A stretch of 64,000 bases of DNA from Paramacrobiotus metropolitanus (lineage: Eukaryota; Tardigrada; Eutardigrada; Parachela; Macrobiotidae), in the NCBI RefSeq assembly GCF_019649055.1, contig NW_026570412.1, positions 1 through 64,000 of the forward strand, written 5' to 3'. Shown here piece by piece: positions 47,590-59,126 of this stretch. Below the pieces are notes generated by a model. It was not told where the DNA came from. It made no database searches and saw only the letters and a program-made list of their open reading frames with translations. The position numbers and the translations under genes were made by a program. Position 1 is the stretch's first letter, and the number at the start of each line of letters is the position of its first letter.

Positions 47590-47960
47590 GGCGAAGAAAC
47601 CGAGAGGGACCAACGATGATGATGAGCGCCGGCCGGATGGTGTGTCGCAGTTGTCATGGAGAAACGGACTACGACTCGCTTGGAACGTAACATGTGTTGA
47701 CACAGTAGTCTTGTCTAAAGTCATTAGCAGCAGTACTAAAGCCGGAGAAGCTGCCAGAAAAGCGGAAAAAGAAAAGTGCCGAAAGTACGAATATCTGGTG
47801 CCTGAGTACGACTTCGTCCCTTTAGCTTCCGAGACTTTTGGTGTAGTCGGCCGAGCTTGTATGAAATTTTTACGTGAGCTAGGAACACGCTTGAAGAATG
47901 CTTCTGGCGAAAGACGATCGTACGAATTTTTGATGCTACGGGTATGTTTTCTACGGGTAT
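47590..47960 (+). pseudogene. Retroelement relic, same ORF family as at 4.1-6.5 kb
   Basis: The plus strand reads RRPDGVSQLSWRNGL, LAWNVTCVDTV, AGEAARKAEKEK, FVPLASETFGVVGRA and ELGTRLKNASGERRS in one frame. It ends abruptly near 47960, about 100 bp before an F-box relic. Confidence 0.6.
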
Positions 47961-48063
47961 GTTTTCTTGCGTTTCTAATGTTTTCTGATTCAGTGATTTC
48001 TGATAACATTCTACCCGTTCTGGTTCGGTGATTTATGATAAGTAATATTCTTCCCGGGTGTAG

Positions 48064-48583
48064 GTTATTCTTGGTGCATTCGTGGACAAAGCCGTGGTGG
48101 TGCGCGAGAACGGTATATGGCCTTGGACAGAGGAACGGCTGAATGACTTTCTCGAGTTCACGCAGACATTCGTCATCGAGACCTGGAGGTCTTCAGCCGG
48201 TTCGTACCGGATCCTCTAACTTCCATCAAAGAAAGCTTCCTGAAAGACAAGCTGCAGTCGGACGAGCCCATTGGATGGACGTTGCATGTCGCGCTTTCTC
48301 ACCAAGTAGGTAAGAGCTGGTTTTTGCCGATGTAAGCGCTATCGCCCGCAATTTTTGAGCGCTCCACTGGAGTGTTGAGCTATCGGCACATGAATTAATG
48401 TTTGTAATGTTCGTACTCTATCTTTTTTTAAGGATTGTTCAGCTGCTAGGAGATGAGGATATCGACTCATCGGCTTCCATCGGTTCGCTATGATTGACCC
48501 TGGATCGCCATCGCACTTTCCCACGCTGGCTACAGTATTTGATGATCCAGCTACTGAAGGATCCGTCTATGGCCATTTTTCCC
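48064..48583 (+). pseudogene. F-box subfamily 1 relic (exons 3 and 4)
   Basis: The plus strand shows FVDKAVVVRENGIWPWTEE, frame changes, then KDKLQSDEPIGWTL. After a decayed intron come VQLLGDEDIDSSA, an in-frame TGA, FPRWLQYLMIQLLKDPSMAI and the end. It matches exons 3-4 of the F-box genes at 8.3 and 16.3 kb, with stops and frameshifts, and lies ~30 kb from them on the opposite strand. Confidence 0.7.
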
Positions 48584-48779
48584 AGCGATCGGGCAAACGA
48601 TATTCTTGTTTTGCCTTTCGAAATTTGAAGTTTATCTTGTGCTTTAACCATTCGCTTCGAGACTGGTCGTCTGTCTCAGTTGTGTTTCATGCGATACTTG
48701 TTCAGCCACTTGACCCACGGTCGATAATTATTATGGTAGTTTACCAGTTAGTGTCCCGGGGTTACTAAGTTTTCGTGTG

Positions 48780-51350
48780 GCCTTCGGGATTAATTTTTTT
48801 CCTTTTGCCAGTGTATTTATGCGCTTTCGTGAGGCGTTCTAACGAACGGAATTGTGTTTAACCCAGCTTAAAGTTCATGTCGAAGTTACGGTGTTCAGTG
48901 TTCCTATTTTGTATTCTGCGTACAATCTGGCCAAAAGGCGCGAGCGACTCGCGCTCGCGTCGATTTTCACTTGGAACGTGAGTACTGTATTTCGCGGCAC
49001 TATATACAGCAAAACGCAATAGGATTATGGTCCTTTTTTAGTTTAAAGGATGCTCTGCTTAACAGTTATTTAGTTGCCCATTGCCGGATAGGATAAAAAC
49101 ATGCAGCAAGTAATCTTAAACTTGAATGGGAAACGAGAAGGCTCATTAAATATCATCCTATATATTAATAAAATAAGCCTTAGCGAATTCCATTTCTGTC
49201 TCCCTTTTTTGAGCGAGCCACTGAACCAAACTTTGATGTCTATATGTCATTTAACAGCCGTTAGTTTGCAGATTTGCAGAAACCAGTTAGTTTTTTGAAA
49301 ATATGTGAAGTTTCCGAGAAAATCTTAAAAGATCTTAACATACAAAGTCTATGGGAAAAGTGGAGAAGCCACCACTGCAAACCCACCCACGCCACCACCC
49401 TGATGAACAGCATAGGAAAACTTCAGGAAAAGCATTCATCTACACTTGATGGAACTTTGGTGTCCCTTAGTTATCCAATTGCCTTTAGTTCATAAAGTTT
49501 TTATTAAGAGTTAGTTTTTAAAAAATGTAGGCTTTGAAAGTGATGATTTTTAAAAACTGAACATGCGGAATCTTCTGGAAAGTGGGAACGCCTCTAACTC
49601 CAAAGATAAAGTAGTTGCCTTTCGCAACGGGTTGATTAGATTTAATATTGAAACTGCTTCCCCAGGGCGGTTGGCTTTGGCAACATCGTGATGACGTGCC
49701 AATAAACATCGGAAATCGCCAATAAACATATTATTTTGTGAGAGACTGAAATTCGATTTCAGGAATTTTGGTGTTCGACTGGAAATGATGTGGACTGCTT
49801 GAGCAAAACAACGAGTCTCAGTCCCGCCGGGCGTAGGGACAAGGTTCCAGTCTAACCACCGCCGGGGGGGAGGGGAGGGAGGGAAGGCGGCCCAAGTCTT
49901 TTCCGGCGACTGAAGTGAGGAGCGCGTATTTTTAATGTCCGCAGGGGGAGGGACGAGGGAGGGGAGATTAAAATATTTTCCAAAAGACTAAGGAACGTAG
50001 AAAAGCGGTTTTATTAAAACAAAAAACGCATTTTTTAGCATTAAAAAGTTTAAAACAAACAGAAGATTCAAAAATCAAACTTATCCGCTTTCTAATCGTA
50101 TTTCCACCAGCTATAAAGCAATCCGTCAGATCATCTCCCATCAAAGGTCAAAACTAAAAAACCCAGTAGGAGGTGTGTAAGCAGTACGAGGAAACTGGAC
50201 ACCGGAAAGCATTTTTATTCTAAGTGGTCTAAAGGTTAACATCGGTGGTCGTACCGTCGTATCACTGGATTGTTTTGTCCGTCACAACGCACTGGCTAAA
50301 ATTTAACAAAGCTCAGAATGGTATCTGAACCAGTAGAATTACTGTAATACGGCTATATACAGTAATTATGGAGTTTTTCTTATTTGTAGTTCTTGACAAC
50401 TCACCAGCATATGCTGCTGACTGATTTGGGAAAAGCTTAAAAACTTTTTTTTATAACTGCAAAAAAAGGCATACAGTATTCCTAGAAATAATGGAAATTG
50501 TCAAATTTTGCGGGTTTGATTTAAGATTAAATCTGAAGTCAGCGGAACACGACAATGTTTTCTCAAAGCGGCCCTAAACATTTAATTAGTAAACTGTGAT
50601 ACATTTTAACTCCTATTAATATGTCAGTGAACTATGGCCAAAATAAAGAATAATTTACGACATAAGTTACGATAAGTAGTCAACCAATAGGTACGGTATA
50701 TGGCAAATACTGTCTGCCTCTGCCAGTGAAACTATTGTATATTATTATTATTATACGCTCCGCTCAATAAAACTAAATTTGTATTTTGTAGTCATTGGTT
50801 TGTCCTCTGCAGTTTTCGTAAATAACAATTTATCGCCAATTTATTCCGCGCAGTTTGCGCGGGGTCTACTAGTACGTACTGATAAAATATTGCTAGTAAG
50901 AAACTTTATTCGGTGAGGGTAGTGACCCTCACCAAATAAGAAATTTGCAAGACATACAGAGTACAAAGCAGTTCTGAAACAACCTTGTGATCGTAGTAAC
51001 GGTAATGTGTTGAACATATTATCTCGGCCTTCCTCCCTTGCGAAAATCGAACAACTTGCGAAAGCTCTATAGCGTCGAATTCAAGATGGAGTGAAACTTG
51101 ATAGAAACGCGACAGAAAGTTTTTTGAATGAGTATGACACTGAACATGAATTAATAACAGACGGCATTGTTAATTAAATTAAGAGAGAAAACCTGACGTA
51201 GAGAAATAAAAACCAATAAGACCACATGATGCGGAGACTGGACGGGTGGGATGTGAACAGCAACTTGCGACGTGCAGCTCCACTCTGGAAATCATAGCCG
51301 AATAAATCAACCAGTTGTTGATGTCCATGTCAGTTTGTCAGTGGAGAAAA
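48780..51350. other. Non-coding stretch with G-rich segments and a hairpin
   Basis: G-rich runs lie at 49863-49890 (consecutive G blocks separated by single A, a potential G-quadruplex) and 49943-49970. A perfect hairpin GGTGAGGGT/ACCCTCACC is at 50912-50933. The longest open frame (49274-49495) has no recognisable domain. No gene supported. Confidence 0.5.
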
Positions 51351-51361
51351 ACCAGGCATAT

Positions 51362-54300
51362 TCAGCATCGAGCAGTTGCAAAGGCTCTTATCCTATCCCA
51401 ACGTTCAGTGAGATTTCCGCGCATGTTTTGTAGTAGCTGCTGCTCGTGTGGCGAGAAAACGACGGTAGACCAGGACCCACCGCGCCAAGTATCGTACATT
51501 TCAAAGGCCAACAGATGCCCGTCCGCCGCATTGCGGCCGCCAAAGACGTATATCGTGTCGTTGACCACGCACGCTGAATGTCGGTATCGTGGTTCCCGAA
51601 GAGACGGAACATCTTCCCAGCAGGCGTCAGTTTCGATGTTCAAACGGATGCAGCCTGCTGTTGCATCCCATGGCTGCTTTTTTTTAATGATCTTTCCGCC
51701 AATGATATACACGTACCCGTTGGAGAAGGTCATGGCAAATTGATTGCGTGCTTGTGGAAGGTCCGGTAAGGGTTTCCGCTGGTCGGCAACCGGATCGTAA
51801 AGTTCCAGCGCCGTAACACGTCCGTCTCGATTGTGGGCGTACAGAATCTTTTGATCACATTCAGCTAATGCGATCATGTCCTGCCTGCAAGAAAAAGACA
51901 TGTTGAGAGTTGCTCTAGTCGAACTACACAGGGTTGTGTTTTGTCGATCCTGACTGCGAATACTCGATTGCTTTGTACTGAAATTTTGCTACTAAAGACC
52001 TGTTTACTGCATCTGGTTTAGTCTCGCCAACAGAAAGCAATTATTCAGACACTTCGAATACGGCCCGAAGGCGAATCTCCGCCTCTTGCGAGTGCGTGAT
52101 CAAATTTATTCTTGGTTCTGGTTATCATAGGGCAGCTACTTTGGATAGCCTTCCATTCTTTCTCAACCTGCGTAACCAGAAGTCTGGCAGATAAAAACGG
52201 AAGATAGAAACGGTTTCGCACTGGAAGTGCGACATTACCCATACAGATAAGGAACTGTAAGTTGGTCACTAAGCGCACTTACTTTACTTGATTCTCTTAT
52301 TAATTTTCTAATTGGTAGGCATGGGTTTTGAATTGAACGTTGCATATGAAGGTTGCAAAGCTGACCTTAAAAAATTCTTGAGCTGGTGAAATAGAAATTT
52401 AAATAGCAGAAATGGTGTATCCCTTTCAGTTCAGATTCTGCATTTCATATAGCCAATGACGCAACAGTTTTGGATTAAAAGCATGTGTAACCGTCCAAAA
52501 CGCCCGGGAAGTTAACACGTCCAGCGGCTGTTTTGGTCCATGAATCGTCAGTTTTGGCTATAAACTACTCGAAACATCCGGAGACCACCAAAAGACCACC
52601 TAAAATTTTACCTATCCAGTTTTTCTTCCTTTCTAGAATCAGTAAAGGAAGATAACCAGTGAGGTTTTCATTTGCGCTAAAATGATCGTTAAAATGAGAG
52701 ATGGGTGAGTGGTGTGTGAACTGGTATCTGAACGCCCCTTGCCAGACTTTAAATTCGTATGAAAGTGCTTTGGTCTGACGCCCCGGGCGGGATACGAACT
52801 GTACGACCAAAATGCAAACGTTCCGATACGAATCTACGATCATACAAAAATTTCCTAGTACAAATGTGCGCTCGGCACTCCCGTATACTGTACAATCGCA
52901 AACTCTGAGAAAGCTGGATGAGCAAATTTTAGTACTCGGACTTTGTAGTGATTCCCAGGCGGGTAGAACGATTTAAGGACCAAACCGTCCGCCAGACGTG
53001 TTAGCTGTCCTGGTGCTTCGGACGATTTTATGTTTAGGAAGGCTTATAAGTGATTATGGATAGCGTACCTGGCTTTAATAGGTGCTGGTCTCGCAAAAAT
53101 TTCCTGGCCGTTACGCATGTCCACGGCCACGTACTCACAACCATCACCTGGCTCCCGAAGATAATAAATCAGGTCCTTGATGATAACGGGATTGGAGCAA
53201 CCGACGAGCTTCGACTTGTTGCTGGTTGGGGAAAACATGCGCCACGTGTTCCGATCGATATTCCACATGTACATTTCTAGTTTCATTTTGTCCCTCACAG
53301 CGTAAAAGGTCAGCTCGTTGTTAGGAATACTAAGCTGGAGGCGGTACAATTCAGCCGGCAAATCGTATGGCACCGACACTTTCTGTTCTCGCAGTTGCAT
53401 GTTTAAGGGATCGAAATGTAGTACTTCCAATTCACCGAAATGGGCAATACTCGAAATTACCGTTATGGTTATGGCCGGCAACTTTTGCAGTAATTCCCTG
53501 GCGGAAATGCGGTCTTTGGGAATTGGCTTCAAGCAGAGTTCCACACAGGCTGCCAAATGCGCCGGTATGTCATCACCGATAAACGGCACATAACCTTTTA
53601 ATATGCGTGAGGCAAAGTCGATGTTGGACTTGCCCAGGCTGACTATTTTACCATTTTTTTCCAATTTTTTTTCTGTGTCATCCCGGTTTATATGGCATTC
53701 AGCAATCTCCAGCATTATGCAACCCAAACTCCAGATGTCGGTTTTCCGTCCAATTTCCGCTTGGGCTATCTGCAGATTGAATTTTTTCAGCATTTCCGGT
53801 GACATATAGCTGTACGTTCCCCGCAGCTGGGATATATCCTTCGAACATGTGGCTTTGTCGTGCATAAGCACTAGATCGTCCAAATCACCGATTAACAAAT
53901 GCTTAGTGTTGTCCGGCAGATTTTTAACTAAAATGTTGGCCGGCTTCAGATCGCCGTGAATTATTCCTTGCTGATGCAGAAAATCCAGTCCTGTTGTTAT
54001 ATTATGGCAGTAACGTTCAACATCTGCGTATCGGTTGAGGAGGTTGGTGTTGCTCCTTGCTTCCTTCAAGAACGATGCCAGATCACCTACAAGGCACCGA
54101 AGCGATACAATTGTCGTGAAATGATGTTGATAGAGCATCTACAGATAAATTGCAATTAATTGATACTCACTTCTGCGAAAGGGCTTTTCGCTGTTTGTTT
54201 TTGGGAAGATGTTACACACATAATGTTACCAGTGCCGCTATGAAAATCGGGAATACCGTTCTATCTCATATGAAAATTCAATACTCCGCTTTAGTTTTTC

Positions 54301-55135
54301 CACAGTTTTTGACACTACAATCCAAAAATTTAATCTCTTTCTGTATACCACTAATTTGAAAGAAGAAGCGGTATTTAACTTAAAAACATTGTAATAATAA
54401 CGCTAGTGCTGTACAGGCACAACACCAATCTGCCCTTATGACGCTGTAGGGCGCTGAACGCCACAGTACAACAGATGAGCAAATCAAAACAGCTACTTTA
54501 CAATGAACAGCATATGTATAACCATAATATTACCAAACTAACGTTAGTTTAGTTTGGTAATATTATGGTATGTATAACTAACTTCGTTTTAAGGCAAATC
54601 GCGGAAACAGGCGCAAATATGCTTGTACCTAGCGTTGGCAATTTATGCGCATGGAATACAATATGTGCCTGTTGCAAACTGTTTGTTGATTTTATAACTG
54701 ACTTTTTGTCAGCCACGGATCGGCTGTCGACTGACCGGTTTCCATTTTTAGGACATGCTAACAAGCTCTCAACTCACCGCTGCAGCGCTCCATCATTATC
54801 TCGATGGTCCCTCCGTCAGGGCCTTTACTAATGCGGATCTGGTAATACGGTACGAGATGCCGGTGCGATAACTCAGGCAGTTTTCTCAATTTTTCAAGTG
54901 TTTTGTCCCAGGTCTCTTGATCCATTGCCATTTCCCTTTGAACATCTTTAACAGCTTTAACCGCCACAACATCGGCACCGGTGTAATCGCCGCGTTCTGT
55001 GATTGTTGCGTTGTAGACCACACCAAATGTTCCCTTGCCAATGAAGTCCTTACCGGCGGAGTAACGATACCGGCAATTTCTACCGATCGTTTCCACGTCG
55101 GGGTTATCTGGATTTTTCGACCACTCGGTCCCCAT
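51362..55135 (-). CDS. Protein kinase-Kelch fusion protein (3 exons, 632 aa)
   Basis: Exons are 55135-54778, 54086-53069 and 51884-51362, phases 1 and 2 (AGCG|GTGAGT, TTGTAG|GT, GCCAG|GTACGC, TTGCAG|G), total 633 codons. The kinase domain is at about residues 30-310: GKGTFGVVYNA (glycine loop), VVAVKAVKD (Lys), HGDLKPANILV (HRD Arg replaced by Gly), DLDD for DFG, GTYSYMSPE, DIWSLGCIMLEI. From about 340 to the end there are Kelch-type blades: YMWNIDRNTWRMFSP, IYYL...YVAVDM, then after the 1,184-bp intron LYDPVADQRKPLPDLPQARN, YVYIIGGK, RYRHSACVVNDTIYVFGGR. A DLD metal site makes it a likely pseudokinase or atypical kinase. If the last join is wrong, the Kelch exon is a separate gene and the kinase would end at 53044. 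Confidence 0.72.
54521..54569. repeat. Perfect 19-bp inverted repeat with 11-nt loop
   Basis: ACCATAATATTACCAAACT and its exact reverse complement are separated by 11 nt, inside the first intron of the kinase-Kelch gene. The region is AT-rich and the arms would form a stable hairpin. Confidence 0.85.
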
Positions 55136-55269
55136 TTCAGAAGGAAAGTAATAATGAAAAAGTTATTAAAGTTATTACGAAAGAACGCTTCCACTCTGGT
55201 CCATCCTTTTACGCTGATTGCACAGTGAGCTGTGGCACACTTAACGAGCCGATACCAGTTCAAGCAAAT

Positions 55270-55620
55270 GTGTGTTGTGTACTTAGTGGTTTACATAACT
55301 GATAACAGGATCAACTGTAAACACTAAAGCCAATAACCGCGTCTAAATACTCATCGATTTGCTACAGCAGTTGGGTAGTGTAATGCAACGATTTCGCATC
55401 CATTTGATGATAACAAAGTTTGCTTGGGAAAACGGGCGCAGTCGGTTGAATTGCAAGGAAAATGCAGTACGAGTATTTAACATCGCATCTCTGTTGATCA
55501 GAATGGCAATTTGGTACCAGACTTACGTACAAGAACTAAAACTGTATTCTCAAAGCATTTTCTTATTGATTTGTGTAGTTCTGCTTGTGGTTTAGAGGAA
55601 ACCGGTTGCTCGCGAATTGG
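55270..55620. other. Intergenic, no gene seen
   Basis: Lies between the kinase start and the tyrosine-recombinase retrotransposon. Nothing supported. Confidence 0.4.
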
Positions 55621-55624
55621 CGCA

Positions 55625-56075
55625 CATTATTGTTTTGGTGAGACGCTACGATTTTACAAAGGGGGTGATTTTATTATCGCTAACTGAACAACAACACGGC
55701 AGAACAACCTCTAAACAAGGAAGGAGAAAAAAGAAAATTTTGCAAGTTACAGCAACATTGCAATGGCAATTAAACGCGGTAAACACGTGCATGCGGTAAT
55801 GCTTATATATGGTCGCCTGGCTGTTGGCATGCAAGCTCATATTAGTGAGTGGATCCTGATAGGTTAACAAGGCACAAAAGGGGCATGATAACAACCAGTA
55901 TTCAAAACGGACATGAACACGATACACTGCACAAGAGAGACGCGTCATCACCGTACAATAATACTTAGATTACCGGCGTAATCTATCCCATTATTGTTTT
56001 GGTGAGACGCTACGATTTTACAAAGGGGGTGATTTTATTATCGCTAACTGAACAACAACACGGCAGAACAACCTC
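55625..56075. repeat. Terminal B1-A2-B2 repeat block of the retrotransposon
   Basis: B2 (55625-55711) and B1 (55989-56075) flank A2 (55733-55989). A2 repeats at 60015-60272. The B copies begin CATTATTGTTTTGGTGAGAC. Confidence 0.85.
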
Positions 56076-56152
56076 CAAAAACCCCCAAGAAAGAACGGAA
56101 GCTGGAAAAGGCAACATGAAGAGAGAAGGGCAACTGGATGGTGAATAGCAGC

Positions 56153-57162
56153 TCAGCAAAGGGCTTCCCGCATGGCTTGACAGAATTCCAGGCGATAGTC
56201 GACGTCCCGACGCACATACTGCTGATAGCAGTCGCTTTTCCAGTGTCCCTGGGCTTTTAGTGATGCGGTGGATATCCCCACTGATGCGGAAAATGTTGCG
56301 GCTCCACTGCGTAGTGAATGGGTGGATATGCGGGAGGCGGGAAGGCCGGCGCGGTGGGCGCACGAGGATAGAAGGTTGTTGTAAATGCTAGAACACATGG
56401 GCATTATTTTCCCATTATCAAAATAGGAAAACAGGGCGCTTTGGGGCGTGCTTGGTGTAGATTCCAGCAGCCTGCGCAATGCCCTAACAGGACAAAGCGG
56501 TTTCTTCTGTCCCAGTCTATAAACTGGTATGGTGATCGTTTTCTGTTGAAAGCGATCTGTTTTCAAAACTTTAACTGACAGAATTGCGCCTTGCTGAGTA
56601 AATTCAACGTCGCCGGCGAGCAGGTGACAACCCGCTTTGCTTGGGAAAAGGTTGGCGCTGCGCAAAAGTGAGGAAAACCCAACCACAGTTGCGGCCCAAA
56701 AACAGCGGCGATATATTTTGTCAACAGAACTAAATGCACATAGATTTTTAGCAAATCCGCGGGCAACAGCGGATCTCGCTTGTTCGGCAGTTCAGTGCGA
56801 ATGCGCTGCAGGCCTGACAAGGCTTGCTTAATAGAGAAATGGTTTAAATCGGGTGGAATAAAATTATTAAATGTATGAAACGAGATCAAACTGGCAACAT
56901 AATTTTTAACTGTTGAAAATTCTAAATTTTTCGACAAATGCGCAACATAGAGGGCTACAGTTTCCTCACTAGCTGGCAAGGCGCGCAGTTTATACTGCGT
57001 GCAAAAGGTCACGAAAGTCTTCCACTGCGAGGCCCGCGTTTTCGATGTGGTGATTGCCATTGATTTAATCCGGAGATCGGATAATCTACGGCGCAGTTTG
57101 GAAACTGCAACAACCACAAAAAGGCAATTTAGGGCCAGGAAAACTGCTTTTAAAAAATTCAA
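56153..57162 (-). pseudogene. Retrotransposon tyrosine recombinase, single frameshift
   Basis: The N-terminal core-binding part (57162 to about 56730: ASQWKTFVTFCTQYKL, VKNYVASLISFHTF) and the catalytic part (about 56730-56153: LLRSANLFPSK, then THSLRSGAATF, GHW, YQQYV) are in different frames. The visible catalytic set Arg, His-x-x-Arg, His and Tyr is complete. The frame changes near 56735, in an A-rich stretch, so this copy would need frameshifting or is dead. Recombinase of this type inserts the circular DNA intermediate of DIRS/Ngaro elements. Confidence 0.75.
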
Positions 57163-59126
57163 AAAAAGCGAGATCTGTGCTGCGGAGCTTCCGTTAAGCG
57201 GCTAAGAGCATCCGCAAGCACATTTTTTACGCCAGCCGAGTGCGTGGCCATGACCTTGTAGTCATGGGCTACACTCGCTGCAAACACACGCTTAAGCCAT
57301 TTGAGGGCCTCCAGGTTTTTAGTCGTTCCTCTGTTGAGGAACGAAACAGTTTGCGTGTTGTCGGACAGCACCAACACTTTCGCCCCTTGTAAATACGGGG
57401 CGCAAATTATTAGGGGAATGCAAGCAGCGATTAATTCCAAAAAATTAATGTTTTGTTGGATCGAATTATGTACGTCCGGCGGCGGTAACCAGTTCTGTTC
57501 AAACCCTGAGGGGATATTTGAACATGCGGTGCCCCAAGTTCCGGCGAGCCAGATGCCATTAACCACCGCACCAAAGCCGCTAAAGGACGCATCCGTGCAA
57601 ACCGTAACCAGTGTTCGAGGAACACCGAATGGGCACGGACAAAGGCCGTTAAAATCGGACGCGAGCTGCTCCCACCAAAGCAGCTCGTGGCGCAAAAGCC
57701 GGTTGACTTTTACCTTATGCCAAGGCTTCTCCAGCAGAGAAAGTTCATCAATAAAAATTCTTGAGAAAGTACGGGCACCATAAATCGCTTTGGATGCAAA
57801 CGACATGTGCCCAACTAACACCTGCAGTTCTTTTTTTGAAATGCACTTTGCCTCTTGATGAATTTTTACTAAACACAACAGTTTCTCAAGCTTGTCAACT
57901 GGTAGCTCCAGCCGCTGAAAAACGGAGTCAATAATTAACCCCAGAAAGGTTATGCGTTGGCTTGGTCCAACTACTTTCTCCCATTTGGCAGAAAAACCAA
58001 GCCTCGTCAACAAATTTAAAAAGAACAATAATGCTGCGTTACAACTTTCGTAATCTTTGCCAATTAATAGAAAGTCGTCCAAGTAACAAACCACTAAAAA
58101 CCCACGCTTACGCATTATTGTTGCTAGCGCACGCGATATTTTTTGAAATATTGCCGGTGCATTCGCCAACCCGAAACACAGACATCGGTCAACGTAATAT
58201 TTTTCAGGTTCTCCTTTGAACGCCCAGCGGAAACCTTGCAGCTGCCGCTGTGTCGGGTGAACCGGCACCGAGCGGTAAGCTGCTTTAATATCTACTACCG
58301 CGAAATAGCAATTAGGTGTTCCTAATTGCAATGCATCGTCAATAGATTCAAAACAAAATGGCTGAGCCTCAATAAAGGAATTCAAAGAATCATTAATAGG
58401 ACGACTGCAATCAGTAATAGGCCTAACAGAGCCAGTCTCCTTTTTAGGGACAGCTCCTATGGCTTGTATACGCAGAGGCTTCTCTCTCTGCTCCTTAATG
58501 CGACCTACTTGCAGCTCTTCGCGAAAAAGCCTATCCAAGACAGGCTTTGTCTCGTCACTAAGAGCGCTGGGGTAATTCTTGCAATCGGCTGGCCCGATTG
58601 CATTCCAGTCATTAACAATACGAAATCCTTCACGGATACCGTTTAGAATAAAATCAGCGTCATGGACGCCAGAGAGCTCGGTGACCCAGTTGGCATAATT
58701 CCGGGTCAAACAACAAAATTCCATTAATTCTTCAGACGGCAGACCGGCTGACTCTGAGCTGTCAGAGTTGCACGGTGCCAAACAGTTAAACTGCGTTTCG
58801 ATTAGAAGCACCGGCACCGGTGTGTCCGGTGTCGCGATGCTCACGGAAATTGTGTCCTCGCTTACCACACTCTCCACAGACGTGGTTGAAAGAGCAGGAA
58901 GCTGCAGAACGGGGACAGTTACCTTCTTGGAAGGCAAAACAACAGGCAAATCTGTAGCGGCTCGTAATCGAGCCACCGCGCCCGCGAAAAAGCTGCTGAT
59001 TACCGGCTTTATTCGCGTCACGGCGGTTGCCGGCATGAAAGTGCTTAGCGCCGATACTGTTACGCTGTTGGAAATCGTTAAGCGAAAACTGTTCTTCCTT
59101 AGCTGAATGTCGAAAATCGTGGTCAA
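57159..59126 (-). CDS. Retrotransposon reverse transcriptase-RNase H
   Basis: This is an open frame of about 655 codons overlapping the gag-like frame by ~340 nt in another frame. Motifs: RPITDCSRPIND, YFAVVDIKAAYRSVPVHPTQ (catalytic Asp), CFGLANAPAIFQ, VCYLDDFLLIG (YLDD), then RNase H with VCTDASFSGFGAVV, INFLELIAA, LSDNTQTVSFLN and NVLADALSR. The RNase H is the DIRS-associated type. No ATG is seen at its 5' edge, so translation probably relies on recoding, reinitiation or splicing from the gag-like frame. About 130 N-terminal residues are unassigned. Confidence 0.8.
   Translation of the reverse strand: MTTIFDIQLRKNSFRLTISNSVTVSALSTFMPATAVTRIKPVISSFFAGAVARLRAATDLPVVLPSKKVTVPVLQLPALSTTSVESVVSEDTISVSIATPDTPVPVLLIETQFNCLAPCNSDSSESAGLPSEELMEFCCLTRNYANWVTELSGVHDADFILNGIREGFRIVNDWNAIGPADCKNYPSALSDETKPVLDRLFREELQVGRIKEQREKPLRIQAIGAVPKKETGSVRPITDCSRPINDSLNSFIEAQPFCFESIDDALQLGTPNCYFAVVDIKAAYRSVPVHPTQRQLQGFRWAFKGEPEKYYVDRCLCFGLANAPAIFQKISRALATIMRKRGFLVVCYLDDFLLIGKDYESCNAALLFFLNLLTRLGFSAKWEKVVGPSQRITFLGLIIDSVFQRLELPVDKLEKLLCLVKIHQEAKCISKKELQVLVGHMSFASKAIYGARTFSRIFIDELSLLEKPWHKVKVNRLLRHELLWWEQLASDFNGLCPCPFGVPRTLVTVCTDASFSGFGAVVNGIWLAGTWGTACSNIPSGFEQNWLPPPDVHNSIQQNINFLELIAACIPLIICAPYLQGAKVLVLSDNTQTVSFLNRGTTKNLEALKWLKRVFAASVAHDYKVMATHSAGVKNVLADALSRLTEAPQHRSRFF

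Noticed and set aside
47500-48009. 169-codon minus-strand frame
   Set aside because: It is the antisense shadow of the plus-strand retroelement relic at 47590-47960.
54525-54533. TAATATTAC as a geminivirus/circovirus-like replication origin
   Set aside because: The nonamer sits in the stem, not the loop, of the hairpin. No Rep coding traces are nearby, and AT-rich DNA yields this 9-mer easily.
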